From: a virus
Virus record (IMG/VR): IMGVR_UViG_3300002141_000152
Coordinates: 1 to 64,000 of that record
Strand: one strand, 5' to 3'
DNA: 64,000 nucleotides
This document shows positions 15,983 to 24,862 of the stretch, one piece after another. The position numbers and the translations under genes are program-made. The notes below the pieces were generated by a model. It was not told the DNA's origin. It saw only the letters and a list, made by a program, of their open reading frames with translations, and made no database searches. Position 1 is the first letter of the stretch; each line of letters opens with the position of its first letter.

Positions 15983-17629
15983 TTAGCTTAAGTTGTTTGG
16001 TGCAACACTACCAGTAAGAACTCCAACGTCACCGATGATGTTCATGCTTAAGTATTGAGTTTCAGGATGCCATCCAGCTTCTGTGATAGCATAACGAGAC
16101 TTCATACCAATTTTTGGAGAGAATGTTCCCTCTGAAATTGTTTGAAGTGACTCAGCCATGATATACGGCATGAATTTTACTCCTGGCTCTTCGTCAGCAC
16201 CTTTACGTCCAAGCGTAATACGTGTATCTCCCCAACGTAAGTTAGGATCTACATAAACTTGAACTCCGTAAACTTTACCAGCTGGGTAAAGGTTACCTGC
16301 AGTTCCAGCCATATCAGTTGGAACTTGAGCGATTGAATAACCAGCTACATCAGCAAGTGCAGATGCAATACGACCATTTGTTACAATGAAAGTAGCAGCA
16401 CCAAAACGACCTCTGTGGTAGATTAAGTTAGCAAGCTCAAGAATTTTTGTTACTAAACGACGTTGTAATGTAGAAACGTTTTCGAATCCACCTGTACCGC
16501 CATTAAGATCTAAATCAGTGATTCCAGCACCTTCTACCAAACCAACTTCAGTTGTGTGAGCGTCTCCCATTGTGAAGATACGATCAGTTATACGTTTGTT
16601 GATTGATTGAGCGATGTCGTTAACTGCAACATTCTCTAACATAGAGATAACGTCGTAGTTCCATACACGGTTTAAATCTTGGATTTGCTCTACAGTTGCA
16701 GAGATAGAAACTTGGTCACCTTCTGCTTCTACGAACTTAGTGAACATTCTAAGACCCATTTGACGGAATTTAGATTGTTCAGCTACATCTCTCTTCATTG
16801 ATCCCGGTACCGATCCAGTTGATGGAAGGAATGGGCCATTAAATGCTGTTCCAGCATAAGCAGCATCAGATACTGAAGTGAAACCAGAAATATGGTTTTC
16901 AAGTGCAGATACTAATTGTACTTGTGTATCTGCAAGTACAACTGCTCCAACTGTTAAAATACCACCGATATCGGTAATAGTTCCAACTAGGTCAGAAGCA
17001 ACAGATGTTGTAGCACCGTCAGTTAATACTCTTAAGATAAGATTACCATCTACTCTTGAATATCCTACGAAATCATAACCTGCAGTTTCAGCAGTGTGGT
17101 TTAATACATCTCCTGGAGTTAAGTCTCCTGCGAAATCATTTGCAGTTACACCAGTGATTTTAACCATAAATGGTTCGAATTCGCTGTCTAGTCTACCACC
17201 AGTATAAAGATAATCTAAATACGGAAGGAATCCTACTGGAGAATCCATTGGGATAACTGGAACTAAGTCAAATCCAATTGTCTTAGCTGCAACTTGAATA
17301 GCTACAGGAAGCAATGATGGAAATTTATCACCAGAACCGTTTGCATCTGGTGCAAAACTGTTTTTTGATCCATTAGTGAATGGAGTCATCGCATTAGATG
17401 GTGCTTGTGCTGCTCCCATATAACCGCCTAAAGAAGCTGGTTGTTGGAAGAATAAGCCTGGAGCTTGTTCAAATAAAGGAGTTGCATTATCGAAGATTGC
17501 ATGGTTGTGAGCGTATTCCGCTAACCATGGTGTTCTAGTCATATCTGCACCATATCCTTCAAGAACAGGTTTCCAAGTTGATGCTAAGCGAGCATCGCTT
17601 GAGCGTTTGAAAATTTTTGTACGTGCCAT
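15983..17629 (-). CDS. 23: Major capsid protein, gp23-like
   Basis: 548 residues (T4 gp23 is 521). The diagnostic segment RQMGLRMFTKFVEAEGDQVS is followed by a long helix-rich part (EQIQDLNRVWNYDVISMLEN, then INKRITDRIFTMGD) as in gp23. The region FPSLLPVAIQVAAKTIGFDLVPVIPM precedes an inserted beta-rich domain (about residues 150-280). The C-terminus has RKGADEEPGVKFMPYIMAES. gp23 builds the prohead shell after its N-terminal 65 residues are removed by the prohead protease; the matching N-terminal region here (MARTKIFKRSSDARLAS) may be removed likewise. It lies immediately after the protease-scaffold gene and before a strong terminator. Confidence 0.93.
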   Translation of the reverse strand: MARTKIFKRSSDARLASTWKPVLEGYGADMTRTPWLAEYAHNHAIFDNATPLFEQAPGLFFQQPASLGGYMGAAQAPSNAMTPFTNGSKNSFAPDANGSGDKFPSLLPVAIQVAAKTIGFDLVPVIPMDSPVGFLPYLDYLYTGGRLDSEFEPFMVKITGVTANDFAGDLTPGDVLNHTAETAGYDFVGYSRVDGNLILRVLTDGATTSVASDLVGTITDIGGILTVGAVVLADTQVQLVSALENHISGFTSVSDAAYAGTAFNGPFLPSTGSVPGSMKRDVAEQSKFRQMGLRMFTKFVEAEGDQVSISATVEQIQDLNRVWNYDVISMLENVAVNDIAQSINKRITDRIFTMGDAHTTEVGLVEGAGITDLDLNGGTGGFENVSTLQRRLVTKILELANLIYHRGRFGAATFIVTNGRIASALADVAGYSIAQVPTDMAGTAGNLYPAGKVYGVQVYVDPNLRWGDTRITLGRKGADEEPGVKFMPYIMAESLQTISEGTFSPKIGMKSRYAITEAGWHPETQYLSMNIIGDVGVLTGSVAPNNLS

Positions 17630-17661
17630 TGTGTTAAATTGATTTTTTTTTGAATTATTGA

Positions 17662-19629
17662 TTATTTGCGATAATCAGCTTGGCGCTGAATCATCTCAAT
17701 ATAACCTTGAGAGTAACCTCTCTGCATCTCAACCACCTGATTTACAGGTACTAGGCCTTCTGTACTTTGACTTTCGTTGAGTTGTGCTTTTATTTTTGTG
17801 TTATTTTTTGCTATTTCAATTCTTTCGTTCATGCCTCTAAGATCTAAATCGTCCCAGAAATATTTAGCTTGATACGGAGTTTTTATGTTATATAGGTCTG
17901 ATTTTGCTGCAACTTTTGCTTTTTCATTCACAGTCATCGATTCGAATGCTTGCTTGTATTCAGCTGGCATAAATTTGATGTATGCTGGAACCTTTGCATT
18001 TTTGTGAGTAATTACTGCTTCCATAATGTTTACAACATCTGCTTCACTAAACCAAACTGATGCATTAATTGTTTCAACAATTGAGTGCTTTGTCTCAGAG
18101 TCAAGAGCATAAAATGCTTTTCGTTTAGCTTCAGTTATTACTTTTAAGAATGGATATTTACCTTCTAGAACTGCTTTTGCTGATTTATCATTTACTTCAG
18201 TGATAACTTTATCAATTTTAGAAACTAGTGAATCGACTGTAGTTGATTCGTTAATTTTAGAAACTGATCCAAGAACATTACGTTTTTGAGTAGCGGTACC
18301 ACCATCATTTAATGATTCAGCAAGGTATTCAGTGTAACCAATAGTTTGACTTAATTTCTCAGCAACATATTGTTGATACTCACGATTTAGGTTAATATTC
18401 TCAGCTAAGTGCTCAGCATATTCAATTCCTTTGTTTGAACCATTTGCAACATACTCAGTATACTGTAATCCTTTGTCTAACTCTTCAGCTAGGTAGTTTT
18501 GGTATTTAAGTGAATTGTTTAAGTTTTCTTTAATATACTCTGCGTAATTAATCGATTGATTTAATTTCTCAGTCATATAATCTTGGTGATTAATGCTTTG
18601 ATTTAATTTCTCACCAACATAATTAGTGTATTCAATACTGTTGTTCGAAGTTTCTGCAACATGCTCAGTATATTTAATTGACTCATTAAGCTTATTAGAA
18701 ATATAATCAGCATAATTAATAACTCCTTCAAGTTGTTCTGCTAAATAATTAACGAAACCTGCAAGTTTTAATTCACGAGTACCAGAATCAGCAGACTCAA
18801 GTACTACTTTATGTGCGCTTAATTCTTTTTTAATACCAGAAAACTGATTTTTTAAGACTTCTGAGTACTGATCCATTTGTTCTCTTGTTACAAAATCGGC
18901 CATTGTTGTGCTATTTTTTTGTGTTTTTGGAGTCGACTGGAAGATGCTTCCTAACTCTTTATTTGAATTATTTATCTTATAAACTTTGAAATTATCTGCA
19001 AAATTTAAACTTTCAGATACATCAACTAAATTTTTAGCAGAAATAAATGAAACTTCTTTTAGGTGACTATAACTTTCAGTAATCATTTGGAATTCGCTTT
19101 TCAACGATTCGCTTACTGTTTGTTTTAAAATAGCTTCAGTGAAACCCGGCTCACCAACTAGGTCATATGTAAATATTCTTTGTAATGTAACACGACCACT
19201 TTCATTCACTGTTCCTGCTGCTCTTGAAGAGATTGATAATTGTACTCCACCATCAATTAGAGCTTTTGCAATTTTTCCAGTAGGAGTGTTTTCTAGGATC
19301 CTAAGTTTAATAAAGACTCGGTTATCACCATCATAGTTTAGTTTTTCAATAATATGTGATGCTTCTGTTAACTTTGGTTCAAAATGTTGTGGGTGGTCGA
19401 GTGTCCCAACTAACTGCTTCTTAGTAATCTTTTCATTAAGATATCCAAGATGTGGCAAGTATTCGTTCTTTTCATAAACTCTACGATTGTTATTCATTTC
19501 ACCGAATACTGCGCAAACTCCTTCTAAAACGGTACCGGTTTGTCCACTGGTTTGTACTTGAAGTGCCTGACCGACATTCTCAATGATAAGGACAACTGGA
19601 TCACTTAACTTATTTTTTGAATTTAGCAA
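17662..19629 (-). CDS. 21: Prohead protease-scaffold fusion (gp21/gp22-like)
   Basis: 655 residues from a TTG start placed 13 bases after a perfect late promoter; upstream in frame there is only a stop. Residues 12-170 match the T4 gp21 serine protease: MNNNRRVYEKNEYLPH, TLDHP with His79, and LSISSRAAGT with Ser134/Ser135. Residues 243-655 are a helical scaffold with eleven 14-residue repeats (290-443) and a helical tail. T4 encodes these as separate gp21 and gp22. The fusion recalls herpesvirus protease-scaffold UL26. An ATG at 18903 (Met243) with its own late promoter could yield a 413-residue scaffold alone. The protease should process scaffold and capsid proteins during head maturation. 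Confidence 0.88.
   Translation of the reverse strand: MLNSKNKLSDPVVLIIENVGQALQVQTSGQTGTVLEGVCAVFGEMNNNRRVYEKNEYLPHLGYLNEKITKKQLVGTLDHPQHFEPKLTEASHIIEKLNYDGDNRVFIKLRILENTPTGKIAKALIDGGVQLSISSRAAGTVNESGRVTLQRIFTYDLVGEPGFTEAILKQTVSESLKSEFQMITESYSHLKEVSFISAKNLVDVSESLNFADNFKVYKINNSNKELGSIFQSTPKTQKNSTTMADFVTREQMDQYSEVLKNQFSGIKKELSAHKVVLESADSGTRELKLAGFVNYLAEQLEGVINYADYISNKLNESIKYTEHVAETSNNSIEYTNYVGEKLNQSINHQDYMTEKLNQSINYAEYIKENLNNSLKYQNYLAEELDKGLQYTEYVANGSNKGIEYAEHLAENINLNREYQQYVAEKLSQTIGYTEYLAESLNDGGTATQKRNVLGSVSKINESTTVDSLVSKIDKVITEVNDKSAKAVLEGKYPFLKVITEAKRKAFYALDSETKHSIVETINASVWFSEADVVNIMEAVITHKNAKVPAYIKFMPAEYKQAFESMTVNEKAKVAAKSDLYNIKTPYQAKYFWDDLDLRGMNERIEIAKNNTKIKAQLNESQSTEGLVPVNQVVEMQRGYSQGYIEMIQRQADYRK
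18301..18762 (-). repeat. Eleven tandem 14-residue scaffold repeats
   Basis: Residues 290-443 of the fusion protein repeat every 14 residues with the consensus [IL]-x-Y-x-x-Y-[VIL]-A-E-x-L-N-x-S. Fourteen residues is two heptads, so the region should form a long amphipathic coiled coil or helical stack with Tyr at fixed positions. Confidence 0.9.
18965..18976 (-). promoter_or_regulatory. Internal late promoter for scaffold-only product
   Basis: Minus strand GATAAATAATTC lies within the protease-scaffold frame, 61 bases before an in-frame ATG at 18903. The bases before that ATG (GCACAACA) resemble the leader of the capsid gene (TAACACA). Confidence 0.45.
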
Positions 19630-19642
19630 AGTCTTAAATTTT

Positions 19643-19655
19643 TTTATTATTTATT
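19643..19655 (-). promoter_or_regulatory. Late promoter of the protease-scaffold gene
   Basis: Minus strand AATAAATAATAAA, perfect consensus, 13 bases before the TTG start at 19629. Confidence 0.6.
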
Positions 19656-19665
19656 AAGGCTTATA

Positions 19666-19697
19666 TTAAAAAATTCATAGGCACTATTAAATAGTGC
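19666..19697 (-). terminator. Terminator after dnaJ
   Basis: Minus strand GCACTAT-TTA-ATAGTGC stem-loop followed by a T-rich run (AATTTTTTAA). It overlaps the last codons of the DnaJ gene. Confidence 0.6.
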
Positions 19698-20679
19698 TTA
19701 ATAAGGATAAGAATGTTTCTTTTTCTTCTTTATTTAATTTGGTTGGATCTGGTGTAATTATATCAAACTTAATGAGATAGTCTCCAAGTATGCCAGCGGC
19801 ATTGAGTATTCCTTCTGACGGTAATATGAACTTAAGATCAGTTAAGCTTCTCGGCTGATTTATTTCAGCATCATATTTTTTATTAAGGATAGTTTCAATA
19901 CGAATTTTTGAGTCTTTTGTAACAACTTTATAGAGCGGAATTTCAACACGATGTACAATTGTATTGTCAACTATTTCAATATTTTCTGGAACATCAAATC
20001 CAATCTCAACATAAAGATCTCCAAAAATTGGAACCTGTTCAATATCACCCCAAATATTTCGACGAGTATGCACATCTTCATTTCCAAGTTTGGTTACTCG
20101 AACTTTTGCAAAGTATTTAGAACCTTCTCGTTTGATTTGAAGATAAGTCTTACGTAAACTTAATTGAATACTAATCTCCTTCTCTTCATCTTCTCTAATA
20201 TAAGTAATAAGTTCACCGGCCTGTCCACTATATCGTATCTTTTTTCGAGTATATGACAATTCAATCTTCTTTCCAAGTATTGCATCAGATAGCGCACTTA
20301 TATCATTCACAGTTATGTCTAAATATGCTGTACTTGGCGGCGGAGTATGCTGTTTACCCTGAGATGCACGGCTTCGACTATTACTTGTTTCGTGAGATTG
20401 TCTAAACTGACTTGATGAAAACTGTCCGCCATATGATTTGACGAATTCATCATAGTTATAGGTAGTATGTGTACTCTGTTTTGGCAAATCATAGTGTTTT
20501 CTCTTTGTTTCATCACTGAGAACTTCGTATGCTTCTACAATAGATTTGAATTTATCCTCTGCTGCTTTATCCTCTGGATTCTTATCAGGGTGATGTTTTA
20601 AAGCCAGCGAACGATATGCTTTTTTAATTTCAGCCGATGTTGCTGTTTTTGGAATACCTAATATCGAATAATAATCCAT
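19687..20679 (-). CDS. DnaJ/CbpA-type co-chaperone
   Basis: 330 residues. The J-domain occupies residues 1-68, with HPD at 30-32 ([17 protein letters not shown]) to stimulate a DnaK ATPase. A Ser/Gly/Gln-rich linker follows (about 75-115), then two beta-rich C-terminal domains typical of type II J-proteins ([18 protein letters not shown], later [17 protein letters not shown]). There is no zinc-finger domain. It lies upstream of the protease-scaffold gene on the minus strand and may direct host DnaK to head assembly; T4 instead uses GroEL with gp31. No DnaK is in the window. Confidence 0.9.
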   Translation of the reverse strand: MDYYSILGIPKTATSAEIKKAYRSLALKHHPDKNPEDKAAEDKFKSIVEAYEVLSDETKRKHYDLPKQSTHTTYNYDEFVKSYGGQFSSSQFRQSHETSNSRSRASQGKQHTPPPSTAYLDITVNDISALSDAILGKKIELSYTRKKIRYSGQAGELITYIREDEEKEISIQLSLRKTYLQIKREGSKYFAKVRVTKLGNEDVHTRRNIWGDIEQVPIFGDLYVEIGFDVPENIEIVDNTIVHRVEIPLYKVVTKDSKIRIETILNKKYDAEINQPRSLTDLKFILPSEGILNAAGILGDYLIKFDIITPDPTKLNKEEKETFLSLLSTI

Positions 20680-20735
20680 TTGTCTAAACTTTTTGTCATC
20701 TATATTGTATAAAAAAAAAAGAAAAAGTTCTACCT

Positions 20736-21356
20736 GTGTCAGTTTTAATTAAAAATTTACGAGAATTTATCGGTATACACAAAGGTGAAAATATTGTAGT
20801 ATGTGGCTGTGGCATGTCTCTACTTCCATTCAAGGCTGTTCACTCTAAATATATTACAATCGGCGTAAATGACGTGCCTGCACTATTTCAACCAACCTAT
20901 TTAGTCGTTACTGATCATCCAAACCGGTTTGGTGTAGATCGACGGCGTAAGCTAGTCAATGAATCAACCGCAAAATACCTTTTTACTTGTGCAAAAGGCT
21001 GGCGGCATAAAAATTTAGTAAATTTTGAGCTTGGTTCAAAGGCAATCAAACATCTTGATGATCCAAATCGAATCGACCATTTTGTTAATTCACCCTATAC
21101 TGCAATTGGGCTTGCATATAAGCTTGGTGCAAAGAATATTGGATTAATTGGCGTCGATTTTACAAATGGACACTTCTATAATCCAAAAGATGGAGCCCAT
21201 CCGGTAATTCAAATAAATTATCTTAAAAAAGTAAATTCTGCCTATTTTAGTTTAAAACTTGAACTTGAAAAACGTGGAGTTTCGTTATATAATCTTAGCC
21301 AGCAAAGTCTGGTTGACCTACCAAAAATAACTCTCGATCAATTCGATAAACTATGA
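20736..21356 (+). CDS. GT42/MAF-like (DUF115-type) putative nonulosonate transferase
   Basis: 206 residues from a GTG start, first gene of the glycan island. The Rossmann-like start [14 protein letters not shown] is followed by [20 protein letters not shown], and the C-terminal part has [20 protein letters not shown] then IGVDFT. This layout (G-x-G-x-S, N-D, then S-x-x-x-A-x-x-LG-x-x-x-I-x-L-x-G-x-DF) recalls GT42 sialyltransferases and the MAF domain that transfers pseudaminic or legionaminic acid to flagellin. Its stop overlaps the NeuA-like gene. The neighbours make transfer of a CMP-nonulosonate plausible. The fold call is tentative. Confidence 0.55.
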   Translation: MSVLIKNLREFIGIHKGENIVVCGCGMSLLPFKAVHSKYITIGVNDVPALFQPTYLVVTDHPNRFGVDRRRKLVNESTAKYLFTCAKGWRHKNLVNFELGSKAIKHLDDPNRIDHFVNSPYTAIGLAYKLGAKNIGLIGVDFTNGHFYNPKDGAHPVIQINYLKKVNSAYFSLKLELEKRGVSLYNLSQQSLVDLPKITLDQFDKL

Positions 21357-22000
21357 AAATAATTATTCCAGCAAGACTTGGATCGAAGGGGTTACCTCTT
21401 AAAAATCGTACTCTTTTTGAACATACTGCTAAAACTATACCTGAAAACTTAATAAGTTCAGTTATTGTAACAACTGATGACCCAATAATTAGTGTGCAGG
21501 CAAAAGATTATGGATTTACTGTTATTCGTCGACCGGATGAACTGGCAGAAGATAATACTTCTGTTCGAGATGTTCTTATGCATGTGATTAATTCAATCCA
21601 TACTAAACCGGAAGAATTAATTGTGACGCTCTACCTAACCTATCCTCAGCGTACTTGGGAGGATATTGAATCAGCTATTAATTTCTTCCTAGAGTATTAT
21701 CACCGCGGATTAACTGATTCACTGCTGTGTAAAAAAGAAGCACCGGTACATCCATATCTTTGTCTTTGTGAACATGGAGTAGATGGAATATTTGGACGAC
21801 AACTTGTCACACATGACCTATATCGACGTCAAGATTATCCAAAGGTCTTTGAAATAAGTCATTTTATTTCAATATTTATCGCAGGTAAAACATATAATCT
21901 AAATAGTAATCTCTACTGCGATACTACGGTATTTTATCCAATATCTAACACAATTGATGTTGACACTCAAAAAGAACTAGACCAATTTAATGAACATTAA
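21353..22000 (+). CDS. neuA: CMP-nonulosonate (acylneuraminate) cytidylyltransferase, NeuA-like
   Basis: 215 residues of the CMP-sialate/CMP-KDO synthetase family, which activates a nonulosonic acid with CTP. The N-terminal nucleotide loop is IIPARLGSKGLPLKN; VIVTTDDPIISVQAKDYGF and RPDELAEDNTSVRDVL follow the family pattern, as does LYLTYPQRTWEDIESAI (usually LQPTSPLR). The start overlaps the previous stop by 4 bases and the end overlaps the next gene by 11. A NeuB-like synthase lies 11 kb downstream in the same block. The exact sugar (sialic, legionaminic, pseudaminic) cannot be told from the sequence. Confidence 0.88.
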   Translation: MKIIIPARLGSKGLPLKNRTLFEHTAKTIPENLISSVIVTTDDPIISVQAKDYGFTVIRRPDELAEDNTSVRDVLMHVINSIHTKPEELIVTLYLTYPQRTWEDIESAINFFLEYYHRGLTDSLLCKKEAPVHPYLCLCEHGVDGIFGRQLVTHDLYRRQDYPKVFEISHFISIFIAGKTYNLNSNLYCDTTVFYPISNTIDVDTQKELDQFNEH

Positions 22001-23498
22001 TATTGCAACTGAAATTAGTGATACCTCGTTTCATTTTACTCGAACGAGCGTTTTTAGCTTTATTGAAACAAATAAGTGGTTTAACGGTACGATATATCTT
22101 ATATCTCATCAGAGTTTGCCGGTATCTGATCGAAACATTGAGATAATTCGATCGATTTATCCAAAGGTCGAAGTCCTCGATGTTACTGGAGATCCAGTCT
22201 TTGCAAAATATTTGAATGTTTCATCTCGTCAAAATACTAGTGCTGAACTCTATTCAGATTTGCGATTCGCTCTATTTAATTTAGAACTATCTAATATATT
22301 GTTCTTTTCAAGTTCAAGTATCTTTTTTAGTGCCGTAACCGACATTCTTTCAGCAAATACATTTACTGCCTCACGCGATCTAAATTTATTTTATTTAGCC
22401 AGACCTCTAACTATTTCAAAATTCTTAGCTTCCGGCGAGTTAAAGAAATATATTTTAGATCAAGCTGTTGATTCTACCGGCATCTCATATATGTCTTCAG
22501 AATTTATTGATTCAAAATTTCATCAGTTAACTGGGAAATTAGCCGGGGCGCAATTTATAACATTTGACACATTTGGCTCAACCGCACAAAAATATACTAG
22601 AATAAACCTGGTATGGTTACATAAAAATCATATTATTTCTCAGAAACTATTAAGGCCAAGTTCATTTACTAAAATCAGCCCACCGACTATTCCACCGAGT
22701 CGTAAAGATGAACCATATCGTAAAAAGCAACTGGATCTTAAAACGCAACTAGATCGTAAAGAGAAACCGCTGCCTCTTTCAACTCGTAGTGGAGTGCCGC
22801 TTGATGGAATCAGTATAATTATTCCTGCACATAAAGCGAGTGACTATATTGAAGCTTGTCTAGATTCTATGAGATGTTTAACAATACCGACTGAAATATT
22901 AGTTGGAGTCGATAATTGTGACTCTACTCTAATTAAATTAACTCAAATTCAAGAAAAATATCTAAATTTAAAAATATTTAGAACGAATAAGTCAGTTGGA
23001 CCCTATATTATTCGAAATAGTTTAGTCGAGCATATCAACTATTCAAATATCTTATTTTTTGATGCTGATGATATTATGAAAGACTCACTGTTTACCATGC
23101 TTTCAACACACAATAATGGATCTTCTCAAATAAGATTCAAATACACAAATTTTAAGAATAATGCCGATCCAAGTAGGTCAATTAATATAAATTCAAAGGT
23201 TGCACATGGAGTCTTCTTCATACCTGCAGCAACGTTTAAAAAAGTAGGTGGGTTTCAGCCTTGGATATGCGGTGCTGATACTGAATTTATTAAACGGAGT
23301 CTCGCGAATAACCTGCACACTATTGAAATTAATCACTGCCTATTCTATCGTCGAATCCATGCAGAGAGCCTAACTAACACTTCAAGGACAGGGTATGGCT
23401 CAGGTCTTAGAAAAGCAAATAGTGCATGGATTAAAGCAAATAAAAATTGGAAAATTCCAATTATTAAGAAAACAACTCCATTAGAAAAAATAAATTAA
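21990..23498 (+). CDS. Two-domain glycosyltransferase, C-terminal GT2
   Basis: 502 residues. The N-terminal half (1-215) resembles a GT-A type domain, possibly GT8-like (NIATEISDTSFHFTRTSVFS, NGTIYLISHQSLPVS), but lacks an obvious DxD. A basic/proline linker (PPTIPPSRKDEPYRKKQ) joins it to a GT2 domain (about 270-480): ISIIIPAHKASDYIEACLDS, the FFDADD metal motif and VGGFQPWICGADTEFIKRS. GT2 enzymes use nucleotide sugars to extend glycans. The fusion could make alternating linkages. The N-terminal domain's activity is uncertain. Confidence 0.8.
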   Translation: MNINIATEISDTSFHFTRTSVFSFIETNKWFNGTIYLISHQSLPVSDRNIEIIRSIYPKVEVLDVTGDPVFAKYLNVSSRQNTSAELYSDLRFALFNLELSNILFFSSSSIFFSAVTDILSANTFTASRDLNLFYLARPLTISKFLASGELKKYILDQAVDSTGISYMSSEFIDSKFHQLTGKLAGAQFITFDTFGSTAQKYTRINLVWLHKNHIISQKLLRPSSFTKISPPTIPPSRKDEPYRKKQLDLKTQLDRKEKPLPLSTRSGVPLDGISIIIPAHKASDYIEACLDSMRCLTIPTEILVGVDNCDSTLIKLTQIQEKYLNLKIFRTNKSVGPYIIRNSLVEHINYSNILFFDADDIMKDSLFTMLSTHNNGSSQIRFKYTNFKNNADPSRSININSKVAHGVFFIPAATFKKVGGFQPWICGADTEFIKRSLANNLHTIEINHCLFYRRIHAESLTNTSRTGYGSGLRKANSAWIKANKNWKIPIIKKTTPLEKIN

Positions 23499-23511
23499 AA
23501 AAAATAAATTA

Positions 23512-24123
23512 ATGATGAATCATATTATTGTAACAAAATTGAATTTTAAAGATCGTGTGCTTCTTAATAAGTATTTGGAAATTACAAAGGCTGTCCTAAT
23601 TCCTGCATTAAAGTCACAAAAACAAAAGAATTTTACTTGGGTGTTACTTACGAATCGAGCAGATACTGAATACTTACAAAAGGAACTCGATTTTCCATTT
23701 GTTCCAATTTATGGAGTTGCTTCGCTATTACAATATTGTATTGAGCACAAGTGTCATATACAAACTCGACATGATTGTGATGATTGGATGTCACAGGAGT
23801 ATGTCGCTGCAATACAAAAGGAGTATGTAAAAAACATAACCATGCATAACACATTTATTATACATACTCAGCCAATTAGAGTCGCATATTCGACTGGTGC
23901 AGAATCAACATTGTCTAGGTATCATAATACTCGATGTTCCATGTTCCTAAGTCTATGTCAAAAAAATGTCATACATCATGTTCTTGTAAAACAGCATGGT
24001 CAAATGTATGAACTTGCAAATTCAGTAATTAATTTAGGTACAGGTTATAATAAATGGATTATTCATGGAAATAATTTATCAATTGTACGAAGTCGACTCA
24101 AAAAAATATTAAGAAATAAATGA
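23512..24123 (+). CDS. Putative rhamnosyltransferase-like glycosyltransferase
   Basis: 203 residues resembling the putative rhamnosyl transferase family: FTWVLLTNRADTEYLQKELD, then the TRHDCDDWMS metal motif and QEYVAAIQKEY. The C-terminus is shorter than usual (family members are often near 260). Two ATGs lie in tandem at the start. Next gene overlaps by 4 bases. Acceptor and sugar are unknown. Confidence 0.65.
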   Translation: MMNHIIVTKLNFKDRVLLNKYLEITKAVLIPALKSQKQKNFTWVLLTNRADTEYLQKELDFPFVPIYGVASLLQYCIEHKCHIQTRHDCDDWMSQEYVAAIQKEYVKNITMHNTFIIHTQPIRVAYSTGAESTLSRYHNTRCSMFLSLCQKNVIHHVLVKQHGQMYELANSVINLGTGYNKWIIHGNNLSIVRSRLKKILRNK

Positions 24124-24857
24124 TGAATTCTAAAACAGTAGATATATGTGTAGTTACTTACAATAGGCTTGAATATCTTAAGCTGTGTGTATGGTCAATA
24201 TTGGCGTCGACTAAAATTCCATATCGACTGTTTGTAATATCTGATAATTCTACCGATGGTACAAATGAATGGCTACTTAAAATGAAAAAGTTAGGTAAAA
24301 TCGATGAAGTCATAATTAACTCTGAAAACCTAGGAAGTGCTGAATCATTCAATAAAATAATCAGAGAAACTTCTTCTGAATATTTTGTGATGGCGTGTGA
24401 TGATATTTGGTTTCATAGGGGATGGGATACTGCCTCACTTAGTATTTTAAATAAATTTAACGACTGTGGAATAGTTACTTTTTTTAACATTCCTCAATTA
24501 AAAAGTTACGATCAATCGACTAAGATCGATGAAACGACGCATAGGATACGGGCAACAGGGCTTGGCGCTAGTATAGTTAGTCGAAAATTGTACGATGCTG
24601 CCGGAAAGTTTAGTCTTCCGGCTAACCTAAAAATGGGATATTTCGCTGGGCCATTCTGTGGTAAAGCAAATAAAACAAAGTTGGTTCGAAGGAACCAGTA
24701 TGTTACTGTTCCTGAATATGCAGTTCAAATGGATCGATATAATCCTGGTGGAAAAGGCAGACCTCCGTTGCACCAAGAATATCTTTATTTAGACTATAAT
24801 TCAAGAAGAAGCATTGAAAAAAAGAAGCACATCGCGCATAACCATCAAAAAAAGTAA
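24120..24857 (+). CDS. GT2 family glycosyltransferase
   Basis: 245 residues with the GT2 core: VDICVVTYNRLEYLKLCVWS at the N-terminus, ISDNSTDGTNEWL for nucleotide binding, ENLGSAESFNKII and the acid pair in MACDDIWFHRGW. The C-terminus is basic (EKKKHIAHNHQKK). Overlaps the previous stop by 4 bases. Substrates unknown. Confidence 0.85.
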   Translation: MMNSKTVDICVVTYNRLEYLKLCVWSILASTKIPYRLFVISDNSTDGTNEWLLKMKKLGKIDEVIINSENLGSAESFNKIIRETSSEYFVMACDDIWFHRGWDTASLSILNKFNDCGIVTFFNIPQLKSYDQSTKIDETTHRIRATGLGASIVSRKLYDAAGKFSLPANLKMGYFAGPFCGKANKTKLVRRNQYVTVPEYAVQMDRYNPGGKGRPPLHQEYLYLDYNSRRSIEKKKHIAHNHQKK

Positions 24858-24862
24858 GTAAA

